Assembly: GCF_031585635.1 (NCBI RefSeq) | Contig: NZ_CP134197.1 | Coordinates: 744,001-808,000, forward strand | DNA: 64,000 nucleotides | Direction of reading: 5' to 3' | Source of the DNA: Paraburkholderia sp. FT54 | Lineage (GTDB): Bacteria; Pseudomonadota; Gammaproteobacteria; Burkholderiales; Burkholderiaceae | In this document: one piece after another, positions 54,286-63,982 of the stretch | Numbering within the stretch: position 1 is the stretch's first letter | Layout: the number at the start of each line of letters is the position of its first letter | Made by a program: the position numbers and the translations under genes | Notes under the pieces: model-generated | The model's database searches: none | What the model was told of the DNA's origin: nothing | The model's input: only the letters and a program-made list of their open reading frames with translations

Positions 54286-56315
54286 GCCCGACCGCCGAAC
54301 TTTCAGCGGCAACGCACGGAGCGCCGCCGGCGAATCTGGATCAGGTGCTGTGCGATCTGAAAACGTGTGCCAACGCAGGCTGGCTGCGTCGGCTCGACTA
54401 TGCTTTCGCCGAATTCGTGGCGCGCCGCGCGGTAGGCAATGCGCCGCTGGTCACCGTGACAGCGGCGCTGGCCGCCATGATGGAAGGACGCGGCCATACC
54501 TGCATCGAACTTGCCGCCTGGGCGGCCGAGCCATTCGATGTGCGGCTTGCATCCGCCAAGGAGGCGCCGAGCGACGAAGCCCGCGCGGCCGGCGCCGCGC
54601 TCGCGCGTCTCATTCCCGCCGACGCTCACGAGTGGGCGGCGCAGTTGCGCGCAACCGGCGTCGTGTGCGACGCGTCGGCGGCCGATCATAACGAGCCGCT
54701 CGTGCTGGCCGGCACGACCCTTTATCTGCGCCGTTTCTGGCGTCACGAAGGCGATGTGGCCACGGGCATCGCCGCGCGTGTCGCACAGACGATTCCGCTC
54801 GACAACGACGCCGTACGGATGTGGCTGCAAAAACTCTTCAAACCGGTCACGGACGCCAACCAGCCGGACTGGCAGCGCGTCGCCTGCGCCGTCGCATTGC
54901 GGCGGCACTTCACGCTCGTTACCGGCGGTCCGGGGACCGGCAAGACCTACACGGTCGCGCGGCTGCTCGCGCTGCTGTTCGCCACGGCAGCATCCGGCTC
55001 CGAACCGCGCATCGCGCTCGCCGCGCCGACCGGCAAAGCGGCCGCGCGTCTGACGGCATCGATCAGCAGTGCGCTGGAAAATCTCGACGTAGCGCTCGCA
55101 AACGGGCTGCACACGCGCGATCTCGCCAGCATGATCGGTCCGGCACAGACCCTGCACAAGTTGCTAGGCGCGCGCCCCGACACGGCACGCCTGCGCCATG
55201 ACGCCGTTAATCCGCTCGATGTGGACGTGGTCGTGGTCGACGAAGCGTCGATGATTCACCTCGGCATGATGGCCGCCCTCCTGAACGCGATTCCGCCGCA
55301 TGCGCGCCTGATTCTGCTGGGCGATAAGGATCAGCTGGCTTCGGTCGAAGCCGGTGCGGTCCTCGCGGACCTGTGCAACGACACCGGAGTCTCCTTATAC
55401 GACGCCTCCACGCGCGACTACATTCAAGCGACCACGGGATTCCAGCTCGGCGAGCCCGGTTCGGCACGCAGCTCGGGACTCGCGCAGCAAGCTGTGATGC
55501 TGACCGAAAGCCGGCGCTTTGCCGGAGCGATCGGTCGACTGGCGAAACACATCAACAATGGCGACGTGGCCGAAGCAGAGGCCGTGTTGTCCACGCAGGA
55601 CGACGCCGAAGCGCGCTGGCTCGTCACGCCAACCCCCGCGGCGATCGTGCAGCTCGCGAGCCATGGCGGTGCAAACACGGCGGGGGGATATGCTTCCTAT
55701 CTCCAGGTGATCGCTGCCCGTGCCGATAACCCGGAACACGATCGCTGGGCGCTCGACGTACTCACCGCGTTTGATCGCTTCCGCGTGTTGTGCGCACTAC
55801 GCGACACGGCATGGGGTGTGAGCGGCCTGAATGAAGCGATCCGGCAAAAACTGGCGCACGACCGTTTGATCAGTGCGTCCGGCGAATGGTACGAAGGGCG
55901 TCCCGTCCTCGTCACGCGTAACGACGCCGAACTGGGCGTGTCCAACGGAGACGTGGGCATTGCACTCAGAGGTCCTTCAGGCGACGCGCTGCGCGTCTAT
56001 TTCGCCGACGGCACCACGCTGCGCAGCGTGCTATGCAGTCGGCTCGCGCATGTCGAGACGGCATTCGCGATGACCGTCCACAAGTCGCAAGGCTCCGAAT
56101 TCGGGCATACGGCGCTCGTGCTGCCACCCGAGCAAAGCGCGGTTCTTACCCGCGAGCTGCTGTACACGGGCGTCACGCGGGCGCGCACGCAACTCACCCT
56201 CGTATCGGCAAACCGCGAAACACTCGCGTATGCAATCGCGCAGCGCACCGATCGAACCAGCGCGCTAGGACGCCGCCTGGAAGCTGCAACACTCGGTCCG
56301 AATAACCCTCTCTAG
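54282..56315 (+). CDS. recD: RecD, exodeoxyribonuclease V alpha subunit
   Basis: A 677-residue superfamily 1B 5'-3' helicase. Walker A is in VTGGPGTGKTYTVARLLALL (about 215-230); then AAPTGKAAARL, VVDEASMIHLGMM, LLGDKDQLASVEAGAVLADL and the C-terminal AMTVHKSQGSEF and TGVTRAR motifs. It overlaps recB by four bases (ATGA). It completes a recCBD operon of standard gene content, about 9.4 kb long. Confidence 0.96.
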   Translation: MSPTAELSAATHGAPPANLDQVLCDLKTCANAGWLRRLDYAFAEFVARRAVGNAPLVTVTAALAAMMEGRGHTCIELAAWAAEPFDVRLASAKEAPSDEARAAGAALARLIPADAHEWAAQLRATGVVCDASAADHNEPLVLAGTTLYLRRFWRHEGDVATGIAARVAQTIPLDNDAVRMWLQKLFKPVTDANQPDWQRVACAVALRRHFTLVTGGPGTGKTYTVARLLALLFATAASGSEPRIALAAPTGKAAARLTASISSALENLDVALANGLHTRDLASMIGPAQTLHKLLGARPDTARLRHDAVNPLDVDVVVVDEASMIHLGMMAALLNAIPPHARLILLGDKDQLASVEAGAVLADLCNDTGVSLYDASTRDYIQATTGFQLGEPGSARSSGLAQQAVMLTESRRFAGAIGRLAKHINNGDVAEAEAVLSTQDDAEARWLVTPTPAAIVQLASHGGANTAGGYASYLQVIAARADNPEHDRWALDVLTAFDRFRVLCALRDTAWGVSGLNEAIRQKLAHDRLISASGEWYEGRPVLVTRNDAELGVSNGDVGIALRGPSGDALRVYFADGTTLRSVLCSRLAHVETAFAMTVHKSQGSEFGHTALVLPPEQSAVLTRELLYTGVTRARTQLTLVSANRETLAYAIAQRTDRTSALGRRLEAATLGPNNPL

Positions 56316-56397
56316 CGTATCGAGGAAGCATGGCGAGAGCATCAATAGTCCCTCCCGCCAGTAGACCTTGGCATTTCCTGAGGGCTCGAACCCGTAT

Positions 56398-56416
56398 CGG
56401 GACAGAAAATGTCCCG
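56398..56416. promoter_or_regulatory. 19-bp palindrome, copy 5 (perfect, extended)
   Basis: CGGGACA-GAAAA-TGTCCCG; the symmetry extends four more bases on each side (GTAT/ATAC, 56394-56420), giving 11-base arms. It lies 110 bases upstream of the next gene and 82 bases after recD. Confidence 0.82.
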
Positions 56417-56525
56417 ATACGAAACGACAATTGACGCTCATTGCGGCAATCAAAACCGTTTGCAATCCATAAAACGCATGTCCATACGATCGAAATCGGA
56501 TCGCCCGAATTTCGGAGAACGTCCT

Positions 56526-57008
56526 ATGCCCCTGCCCGAGAGACATGTACGCATTCACCCCCGCTTCTTTGTGAATTCTGTCCGGCTTGAAGAGATCATC
56601 CATATCGATGCCGCGCTTTGTGACGACATCTTCATCGACCCGGTTCGCTCGCGGCTTCATGCCGAATTCAACGAGGTGCGCGAGGCACTGATCCTGGGCG
56701 ACCAATCGCTGCGTGGCTTACGAACAGCGACGAACGTGGATGATCTCGCCGCGATTCTCGCCAGCATCGCGTGGGATTTCGAAGCAGGCTTCATGGTCAA
56801 GGCGCGTCAGCCGTATTTCATCGTCGACAGCGAAGGCGTGTTCGGTTACTCCTGGGAATTGAGCCGAACGCAATGGTTCTTTGCGCGCGCCTATGAGACG
56901 GTGCTAGAGCGCGTGTATCAATGGGCGTCAGCCAATCATGCCGAAGCTCATGCCCGCCTCGCCGGCGCGAGCGGCGCGGCGAGGTTATCGCTGCCAGGCT
57001 CGGCGTAA
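56526..57008 (+). CDS. unknown protein, 3' end probably frameshifted
   Basis: A 160-residue soluble protein from ATG 56526 (GGAGAAC upstream). The body is helical (EEIIHIDAALCDDIFIDPVRS, LAAILASIAWDFEAGF, YSWELSRTQWFFARAYETV) and matches no family I know. The last 25 residues are Ala/Gly/Ser-rich and look like a wrong frame: the +2 frame over the same DNA encodes a sigma-70 region 4-like helix-turn-helix (see next entry). The native protein may therefore have had a C-terminal DNA-binding domain. The perfect palindrome lies upstream, so it belongs to the island's putative regulon and could even be its regulator. Confidence 0.55.
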   Translation: MPLPERHVRIHPRFFVNSVRLEEIIHIDAALCDDIFIDPVRSRLHAEFNEVREALILGDQSLRGLRTATNVDDLAAILASIAWDFEAGFMVKARQPYFIVDSEGVFGYSWELSRTQWFFARAYETVLERVYQWASANHAEAHARLAGASGAARLSLPGSA

Positions 57009-57080
57009 CAGCGAGCCGCATCGGCCGGATGCAGAAGGAAGCGATCAGGCGGTTGCGGGAGGTGCTGGCGAATTACTTCC
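56951..57080 (+). pseudogene. sigma-70 region 4-like HTH fragment
   Basis: In the frame open from 56921 the DNA reads RRERRGEVIAARLGVTASRI followed by GRMQKEAIRRLREVL. This is the helix-turn-helix of sigma-70 region 4 (IAxxLGVTxxRVxQIxKEALRRLR). There is no start signal, and upstream codons are Cys/Arg/Ser junk. It overlaps the end of the preceding gene in another frame and fades after about 57085. It is either the out-of-frame end of that gene or a remnant of a sigma factor. Confidence 0.55.
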
Positions 57081-57085
57081 GCAGG

Positions 57086-57772
57086 CTGCAAGGCCGTGAG
57101 ACTCGAGTCTGCGTATCCAATCGTATAAGCGCACGATACAGACGGAACACTGCAGCGACCGTTCGTAGAATGGTTTCTTTTGCGCCGTCCGTCTATTCTG
57201 ATCCCATGGTAGCGCGCGGTTCGATACCGAACCAGGCCACCACCGTGTCTCCTCGCTCGCGTGTCCCCTGTCGCGAGTGTTCGCCCGCGCAGCCTCGGCT
57301 GCTGCGGGCTCTTTGTTTTCCAGCTCTGCCGGCACGTGGGCAGAAACAGTTGCAGCCGCTCACGAAATGGAAGGCAGGTCCTTCTCATCACGTCTCTGTT
57401 TGCCTTAACGGCAAAGGCATCCGATACGGTGTATTCGACCACGGCGAATCCGCACTAATGTGAAGCGTGAGCAGAGGGGTTACAGAGCAATGAGCTATCG
57501 CGTCGTACTGCGGCATTCGGTTGCACTCTCAATTACGACCTCCTTTCCATAACCAATAAACTAACTTTCTGCCATATTCAGCCTATAAGGAAAAGACGCC
57601 AGGAAGAGTACAAAAGATAGCAATCTCAAGGAGCACAGTTGCGGCATGTAAAGCCAATCGTCGACTTTTAGAAGTTTCCTGGCGAATATCACGGCTTCGA
57701 AAACAGGCATATGCGTCAGTTTGCCTCAACACCTCCCGGGCAGCGGAGGCACACCCTTAATGTGGAGCAGTG
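57086..57772. other. intergenic, more A/T-rich than surroundings
   Basis: About 690 bases with no convincing gene. The part from 57530 to 57700 is comparatively A/T-rich (for example CCATAACCAATAAACTAACTTT) and probably holds the promoter of the formate/nitrite channel gene. No FNR-type site could be claimed. Confidence 0.5.
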
Positions 57773-58588
57773 ATGTACGCAGAGAGTATCGACAAGTTCG
57801 CGAAGGTGGGTGCTCACAAAGCATCGACTGTGCAGCGATCGCCGCTGGCTTTTCTGATCGGTGCGGCAATGGCGGGAGCCTATATTGGCTTCGGCGACAT
57901 TCTCATGTTTTCGGTTGGCGCGCACGTCGGCCCAGCCTACGTGCACCTCGTGATGGGTGCCGTATTTGCGTGCGCCCTTACGATAGTTGTGTTTGCCGGG
58001 TCCGATCTTTTCACGGGAACGGCAATGTATATGCCGTTTGCCGTATTTAAAGGTGAGACGGGGATCGGCGGCATGTTGCTAGTGTGGGTGACATGCTGGA
58101 TCGGAAATCTCATAGGCGCCATTGTTCTGGCGGCCATTATGCACGCAGCAGGCGGCGGGGTTTTATTGACTGACGGTTCAGAGGCATTCTTCAAGGCGGT
58201 GGAGGCAAAGATGTCTGCCCCAGATCTCCCTCTGTTCGCCAAGGGCCTGCTTTGCAACTGGCTGGTTTGCCTCGCGATCTGGATGGCCGCGCGTACGACG
58301 AACGACGCAGCGAAGCTCGGACTGATCTTCTGGCCTATTTTCGCATTCGTTGCAAGCGGCTTCGAGCACAGCGTCGCAAACATGTTTGCGTTTGCGCTTG
58401 CGTTGATGGCTGATCATCCCGCCTCAATTACGCTTGCAGGCGCTATCCACAATGAATTCTTCGTGACCGCGGGCAATCTGGCAGGCGGAGCAATCTTCAT
58501 GGGCCTCGGCTACTGGATGCAGGAAGGCGGTATCGGCCATGCCTCTCAGGCCCGCACGCCGGCATCGGAGCGGGCTCGAACCAATTGA
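57773..58588 (+). CDS. formate/nitrite transporter family channel
   Basis: A 271-residue inner-membrane protein of the FNT family (FocA/NirC). Six helices; the first contains FLIGAAMAGAYIGFGDIL, and the family signatures GSDLFTGTAMYM and CNWLVCLAIW are present, with the second half ending IHNEFFVTAGNLAGGAIFMGLGYW. The central histidine (GFEHSVANMF) that protonates the substrate is conserved. The ATG at 57773 has GGAG seven bases upstream; a GTG one codon earlier is also possible. No neighbouring formate lyase or nitrite reductase gene tells which anion it carries, although NirC-type nitrite transport is the more likely reading. Confidence 0.88.
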   Translation: MYAESIDKFAKVGAHKASTVQRSPLAFLIGAAMAGAYIGFGDILMFSVGAHVGPAYVHLVMGAVFACALTIVVFAGSDLFTGTAMYMPFAVFKGETGIGGMLLVWVTCWIGNLIGAIVLAAIMHAAGGGVLLTDGSEAFFKAVEAKMSAPDLPLFAKGLLCNWLVCLAIWMAARTTNDAAKLGLIFWPIFAFVASGFEHSVANMFAFALALMADHPASITLAGAIHNEFFVTAGNLAGGAIFMGLGYWMQEGGIGHASQARTPASERARTN

Positions 58589-59426
58589 CCCAGAAACGCG
58601 TGCTACGTCATTGATGACTGGCGCTCTCGTGGGATGCACGACTATCGCTGTCGCTGCATAACCTAAGATGGAAATCGAGGCGAGCGGCATGATCGCCGAT
58701 GTCCTGTATTCCACGGAATCATCGTGCATGACATGTCGCTCCTTGTCGCCGCTCGGCGAGCCGACGGTGACGCCTCGCTTATTTAATCCTGGGTCAAATG
58801 GGGCAGGTCCTACTGGCGGCAAGGGGCTGTCGACGGACCCCAAAATCCGCACTCACAGGTAACCCGGGTCGCCGGGAGAATCCTCCCACCTCTCTGCAGA
58901 CGAAAGTACCTCTGCGTGTCTGCGCGGCGACGAGGCGCATCTTCGAATACCTCCGGTCGCAGTATCACATTCGATGGATGTTGCAGCCCTGACCAGGTTA
59001 GGGGCGTTTCGAGCAGTTGGTCCTGGCCGATCTCGGAGACCTTGCGTTAGGCGGCGTGGCCCTTCACGCTGCTGTCGGCGCGCTCAAGAGTGAACGATTG
59101 GGGCAGCAAGCTCAGATCGGTCTAGATGCCGTCCACCGGCGGCACGGTCCCCGTCTTGATGTTGCTGTTACGTGACCATCCGTTAGGATTCCTCCTATTT
59201 TCAAACGCACCGACGGCTTCATGCCCGCAGTACTCGTGGCGGCCCGCGAACTCCGTCCGGCATTTCTTGCGCAGATGTTCCCCAGCCAGTCTGCGGCAAA
59301 TAGCCGCATCCGTCACTGTCCGCTCAAGTAGAGCGAACTTCAGCCGATATACATGTGATGTTTGAATTACGTGCGCTGAATGCAATCTGCTTGCTCGTGA
59401 CATGATCAACGCAAGGGTCCGTAGGT
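58589..59426. other. gene-free stretch with possible IS256-like remnant
   Basis: An 840-base stretch of eroded DNA. On the minus strand, 59122-59330 reads HEAVGAFENRRNPNGWSRNS and IKTGTVPPVDGI, resembling the HEAVG...NRRNG...KT segment of IS256-family (mutator) transposases, but with internal substitutions, stops and no terminal repeats. The match is weak. The remainder has no features. The MCP gene promoter should lie near 59380. Confidence 0.35.
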
Positions 59427-61127
59427 ATGAAACTGTCTTTCGTCCAGAAGCTCTGGCTGCCGCTGGTTCTGAGCCTGCTATGTCTCACTGGAATATCGGT
59501 CTATAACGCATACCAGACTCGAGAAATGCGTTTGGAGGAGCGCAAAGCGGACCTGAAACACGCGGCGGAGATCGCCCTGAGTGTGGTCAAGACCTTTGGC
59601 GATCAGGCGGCCGCCGGCTCCATGCCCGTGACGGAAGCCCAGAAGCGGGCAATCGACAGCGTCCGGAACATGCGTTATGGCCAGGACGGTTATTTTCAGA
59701 TCGTCAGTTTTCAGCCAAAGGTGTTGATGCACCCGACGAACGCAGAGCTGAATGGCAAGGACGTCAGCGACTACAAGGATCCGAACGGTGTGTACGTCTT
59801 CAGGGAGATGGTCGCTCTCGTCAAGCGCGACGGCCGTGGCTTTACCGCATATAGCGTTGCGAAGCCAGGAGGCACCGAAGCTTTCCCGAAAATTGCCTAC
59901 AACCTGACCTATCAGCCGTGGGACTGGATTCTCACCACGGGGCTCTATATCGACGACCTCGATGCGGCGTTCCGCTCGTCGCTGTATCAGAGCCTCGGAA
60001 TTCTGGTGGTACTGGCCGGGGCATTGTCGGCTGTCGTGGTATTGCTCAACCGCGGCATCCTCCGCTCACTGGGTGGCGAGCCGTCCTATGCCGCCGAGAT
60101 CGCCAACAAGATCGCCAACAACGACCTGACCGCCGTTGTGAAGACGGCACCGGATGACCGCTCGAGCCTGCTCTTCTCGATGAAGCGCATGCAGGAGCAA
60201 CTCACGCACACGATCGGCACGATCAAGACATCGGCCGACTCGATTGCCACCGCCACACACCAGATTGCAGCAGGCAACCAGGACCTGTCGCAGCGCACCG
60301 AAGAGCAGGCCGCCTCGCTCGAGGAAACAGCGGCCAGCATGGAGCAGCTGACCTCGACCGTCACCCAGAATGCTGACAACGCCAGTCAGGCCAACCAGCT
60401 CGCCGCGCAGGCCGCTTCGGTGGCTGAGCAGGGCGGCACCGTGGTGTCGCGCGTGGTCGAAACCATGGAAGGCATCAACGCCAGCTCGGACAGGATTGCT
60501 AACATTGTCGGCATCATCGAGAGCATCGCCTTCCAGACCAATATCCTTGCACTGAATGCGGCGGTCGAAGCCGCACGAGCGGGTGAACAGGGACGGGGCT
60601 TTGCGGTGGTGGCCTCGGAAGTGCGTTCGCTGGCGCAGCGCTCGTCGGCGGCGTCGAAGGAAATCAAGGAGCTGATCCACGAATCGGTCGAGCGCGTGCA
60701 GGCGGGCGCCGGCCATGTGAGGGAAGCGGGCGCGAAGATGCGCGAGATCACTCACGAGATCAGGCGTGTGACCGACATCATGGGTGAAATCACCGCCGCA
60801 TCGCAGGAACAGAGTAAGGGCATCGGCCAGGTCAACCAGGCCGTCACGCAGATGGACGAAGTCACGCAGCAGAACGCGGCGCTGGTCGAACAGGCGGCGG
60901 CCGCCGCCAGCTCGCTCGAGTCGCAGGCGACCGATCTGAAAGCGTCCGTGTCGATGTTCAGGCTCAACGCCTCCCGCGGCGCCGAGGTCAGCCGTCCGGT
61001 CGCACAAAGGCTTAAGGCGGCTCCAGCGCACACCAAGGCGCCCGCTACGGCAACCCTGAAGCGACCCGCACCGCAGCCCGTTCGGATAGCGCAAACCGTT
61101 GAAGCCGGCGAGTGGGACCGCTTTTAA
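59427..61127 (+). CDS. methyl-accepting chemotaxis receptor with cache domain
   Basis: A 566-residue receptor. First helix (about 8-27), periplasmic single-cache domain (30-190; [15 protein letters not shown] and the [25 protein letters not shown] end), second helix (190-212), HAMP, and a long cytoplasmic signalling domain with the invariant hairpin tip [20 protein letters not shown]. The C terminus is EWDRF, an xWxxF tail like the NWETF tether that recruits CheR/CheB. The single-cache type often binds small carboxylates. It is followed 19 bases later by the globin-EAL gene, so both are probably one unit. Confidence 0.92.
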   Translation: MKLSFVQKLWLPLVLSLLCLTGISVYNAYQTREMRLEERKADLKHAAEIALSVVKTFGDQAAAGSMPVTEAQKRAIDSVRNMRYGQDGYFQIVSFQPKVLMHPTNAELNGKDVSDYKDPNGVYVFREMVALVKRDGRGFTAYSVAKPGGTEAFPKIAYNLTYQPWDWILTTGLYIDDLDAAFRSSLYQSLGILVVLAGALSAVVVLLNRGILRSLGGEPSYAAEIANKIANNDLTAVVKTAPDDRSSLLFSMKRMQEQLTHTIGTIKTSADSIATATHQIAAGNQDLSQRTEEQAASLEETAASMEQLTSTVTQNADNASQANQLAAQAASVAEQGGTVVSRVVETMEGINASSDRIANIVGIIESIAFQTNILALNAAVEAARAGEQGRGFAVVASEVRSLAQRSSAASKEIKELIHESVERVQAGAGHVREAGAKMREITHEIRRVTDIMGEITAASQEQSKGIGQVNQAVTQMDEVTQQNAALVEQAAAAASSLESQATDLKASVSMFRLNASRGAEVSRPVAQRLKAAPAHTKAPATATLKRPAPQPVRIAQTVEAGEWDRF

Positions 61128-61146
61128 GCAGGTGGGATCTCCGACC

Positions 61147-63051
61147 ATGTCGAACGTCGCTCCCGATCCGACTCGTGACAATGATCTGATGGATGATGAG
61201 TCGCACCTGTACAGCTCCGCGTGGGCATCAGCACTCACATCCCTGGCAGAGGCATTGCAGCGTAATGCCAGCGACATTGTCAGCCGGGTCTACGAAGGTT
61301 TGACCCGGCTGCCCAGTTCGAAGCACATTCTCGAGGCTCTGTCCGAGTGCGAGCTCCAGCATGTCAAATCGCAGCAGATCCAGATTCTATGCACCCTTGC
61401 CGCCCCTGATCTGACCGCAAGGGATCACCGCGCGATGGCACTGCGGATAGGGCGTGTCCATGCCATGGTGGGGCTGGAGACCGAAGACCTGATCCGCAGT
61501 GGTGGACTCCTTGCCGCGGCGATTCACAACAATGTGGATACGACTGTGCACGGTGAAGCACTCAGAGTGTTAGGTCGGCGCCTTGCCCGTGATCTGGCCT
61601 GGCAGACAGAGGCCTACCAGCAGTTGCAGACCTCGCGTCAGGACGTGTTGCTGGGCATTACCCGACTGGCGTGGGACGCGCACAGCTACACCGGCCTGAT
61701 TGTCGGGGTCGGTGAAATACTCGGCACGCATGATGAGGTCGCGGGATGCTCAGTAGGCCGACCGGACAGCGAGGGGGTGTTCCGCTTCGAGTCGGTCTCG
61801 GGCAAGACCATCGAGAAATATCGCGCTGAACTGGAGAGCTCCGCGGACCGGCCTGTCTCGGATGGCGATCGTCCTCAGGGTCGGGGGCCGGCCGGCCGGG
61901 CCTGGCGTAGCGGAAAGGTCGAACGGATCGTCAATTTCCAGACGGATCCTCTGGCGGTGCCCTGGAAGCGCCTCACGCGGCGCGAAGGATTTCGCTCCAG
62001 CGCGGCGATTCCTCTGAGCCCGCCGGGCCACCCTCCGATGGCCATCCTGTCCTTGTACAGCGCATTTCCGGGAGGATATGCGGCAGCAGACCAGATGACT
62101 TTTATCGCGCAGCTGCAAACCCTCCTCGGGTTCGCCATTGCTCGTATCGAGAATAGCGAAGGACATACCGTCACGGTGCCGCATGCGATCCGGCAGCATT
62201 GGGCGGCGCTGCTCAGATCGGACGCGTTGCAAATGCACTACCAGCCGCTGCTGGATCTCAGGACCGGTCAGGTGACCAAAGTCGAGGCGCTGGCCCGCCT
62301 GCGGGACGGCGATCGGCTGCTGATGCCTGGAGAGTTTTTTCCGGCGCTGTCCTCGGACGATTTCCTGGAGCTCTACGTCCGGGGACTCGGGCAAGCGCTG
62401 GCCCAGAGAAATCGCTGGCTGCAAGGCGGCGTTGACTTGACCGTGTCCGTCAATCTGCCGCCCAGTGCGATGAGCGACATCCGCTATTTCGAAGCCACCC
62501 GGCAGGCCTTGACAGAACACGGCTGCGCCCCGCACCTGCTGGTCCTGGAAATTCTGGAAACGGGTGCACTTCCGTCCGGTGTGGACGTGTCCCGCGAACT
62601 GGCGAAATTCAAGGCGCTTGGCGTCAGCCTCGCCGAAGACGATCTAGGCTCAGGGCACAGTAGCCTGAACCGTTTGCGAAAGCTGCCATTCGACTGGGTC
62701 AAGATTGACCGGGGTATCGTGAGCCACGTCGACCAGGACCCTTCCAATGTGCTGCATTTCATCTACCATCTGACCCGGCTCGGCCATTCGTTGGGCAAAT
62801 CCGTGATCGTGGAGGGAGTCGAGGGCGCGGAGCTACTCGAAGCCATCGTGATTCTCGGCGCCGACGCCGCTCAGGGTTATGGGATCGCCCGTCCGATGCC
62901 GGCGCAACAGATGATTGCGTGGCTAGGCAACCAGCGCGGTTTGCCAGATCCGCAAAATCCGAAAAGCCCCTTGGGGAAACTAGCGTTGCTGATGATCAGG
63001 GAAGAATGCCTGCATCCTTCTGTTCAAACCGCGTCCGCCAGCATCGACTGA
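61147..63051 (+). CDS. globin-GAF-EAL cyclic di-GMP phosphodiesterase
   Basis: A 634-residue cytoplasmic protein. The N-terminal globin-coupled sensor (about 20-170) carries the proximal haem ligand candidate His105 in IGRVHAMVGL, as in DosC-type oxygen sensors. A GAF-like domain follows (about 175-345), then an EAL domain (about 365-615) with EALARLR, SVNLPP, LEILETG, EDDLGSGHSSL (the loop is DDFGTGYSS in the consensus), WVKIDRGIV and IVEGVE. The catalytic Glu, Asn, Asp and Lys positions are present, so it should be active. The start at 61147 fits the MCP spacing. No GGDEF domain is present. Confidence 0.88.
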   Translation: MSNVAPDPTRDNDLMDDESHLYSSAWASALTSLAEALQRNASDIVSRVYEGLTRLPSSKHILEALSECELQHVKSQQIQILCTLAAPDLTARDHRAMALRIGRVHAMVGLETEDLIRSGGLLAAAIHNNVDTTVHGEALRVLGRRLARDLAWQTEAYQQLQTSRQDVLLGITRLAWDAHSYTGLIVGVGEILGTHDEVAGCSVGRPDSEGVFRFESVSGKTIEKYRAELESSADRPVSDGDRPQGRGPAGRAWRSGKVERIVNFQTDPLAVPWKRLTRREGFRSSAAIPLSPPGHPPMAILSLYSAFPGGYAAADQMTFIAQLQTLLGFAIARIENSEGHTVTVPHAIRQHWAALLRSDALQMHYQPLLDLRTGQVTKVEALARLRDGDRLLMPGEFFPALSSDDFLELYVRGLGQALAQRNRWLQGGVDLTVSVNLPPSAMSDIRYFEATRQALTEHGCAPHLLVLEILETGALPSGVDVSRELAKFKALGVSLAEDDLGSGHSSLNRLRKLPFDWVKIDRGIVSHVDQDPSNVLHFIYHLTRLGHSLGKSVIVEGVEGAELLEAIVILGADAAQGYGIARPMPAQQMIAWLGNQRGLPDPQNPKSPLGKLALLMIREECLHPSVQTASASID

Positions 63052-63464
63052 CGACACTCCGCGGCAGCACACCGGCACGCGTATTGGGCGCGGACCTCTT
63101 CATCTGAAGGTTCGTCAATGGCCAGCAGATACTCAATGAACAGTTCTTCGCCCGGCTCGATGGCGCGCAGTGTGTGAATGTAAATGCGATCACCGTCTTC
63201 GATGGTCTCGCAGTTAGGCGCGCACGCGTGATTCAGCCACCGCGCGCTGTTGCCGCCGCGGCTGCCATCAATGACGCGTCCGTCCGACAGGCCGAAGAGA
63301 AACGTATGTCCCGCGACGCCTTCCCGCCGATGCCGGCGAACGGCATCACGCCACGCCGTGATTTCGCCCTTGTACTCGAGCACACGGTCGCCCGCCGCGA
63401 GCGCGCGCATGGCGAACACGCCTTTTCCATGAACTGAAGACCGCCGAACGATCACGCGCCGCAT
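63024..63464 (-). CDS. bacterial SET-domain protein
   Basis: A 146-residue protein with a complete short SET fold: RRSSVHGKGVFAMRALAAGD at the start, the pseudoknot NSARWLNHACAPNCE, then GEELFIEYLL (catalytic Tyr) and a post-SET-like CxC...C tail (ACRCAAAECR). SET proteins methylate lysines; short bacterial ones are thought to come from eukaryotes or share an old origin, and targets are mostly unknown. The start at 63464 has AAAGGAAA upstream. Its 3' end overlaps the end of the EAL gene by 28 bases, tail to tail. Confidence 0.88.
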   Translation of the reverse strand: MRRVIVRRSSVHGKGVFAMRALAAGDRVLEYKGEITAWRDAVRRHRREGVAGHTFLFGLSDGRVIDGSRGGNSARWLNHACAPNCETIEDGDRIYIHTLRAIEPGEELFIEYLLAIDEPSDEEVRAQYACRCAAAECRQSMLADAV

Positions 63465-63982
63465 AGTGTTTCCTTTACCGAGGTAAGCGCCAGTATATGG
63501 GCGGCCAATTTTCGCATCCACTTCGACGTGAGGGGTGTGTCGTCCGCCTGAACCGTTCCGCCGCGCACGACGGCTTGAGCTAGCCTCAGGGATGTCCTGG
63601 ATGGCCTTGAACCGGCCCAATTTGCGCATCGTCATCGATCGCTATCCGTTCGGTCGCGGCCATCAAAGCCTCCCGTGCCGGACCGCCGGCGGCCGGCCAG
63701 CTCCCCCGCGAAAAAGCGGACATTTGAACTTGGCGGAGACCACGCCAAAAATTCGCCGCCACGATTATGTCAAATTGACACCAAAACAAACAGCGTTCCA
63801 GCCCTGCGACAGAGTCCTTCCCTCTCGCCGCTGGCCGACGCAAACCCGTAGTTTCCAACTAACGCCTTGCGCGATCGCCTTGCGGGACTACATTTAACAA
63901 GTATCCGCCCAGATCATGTGGCGTGGCACAGGCGGCGAATCGCGGAGCGTGTCTGCCGCGGCGACAAAAAAGGAGCGACCAA
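63465..63982. other. intergenic, nothing recognised
   Basis: This 518-base spacer separates the divergent SET gene and the gene starting at the right edge. The ORFs seen are short and unlike known proteins. AAGGAGCGACC at 63970-63980 is the ribosome binding site of the last gene. Confidence 0.5.
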
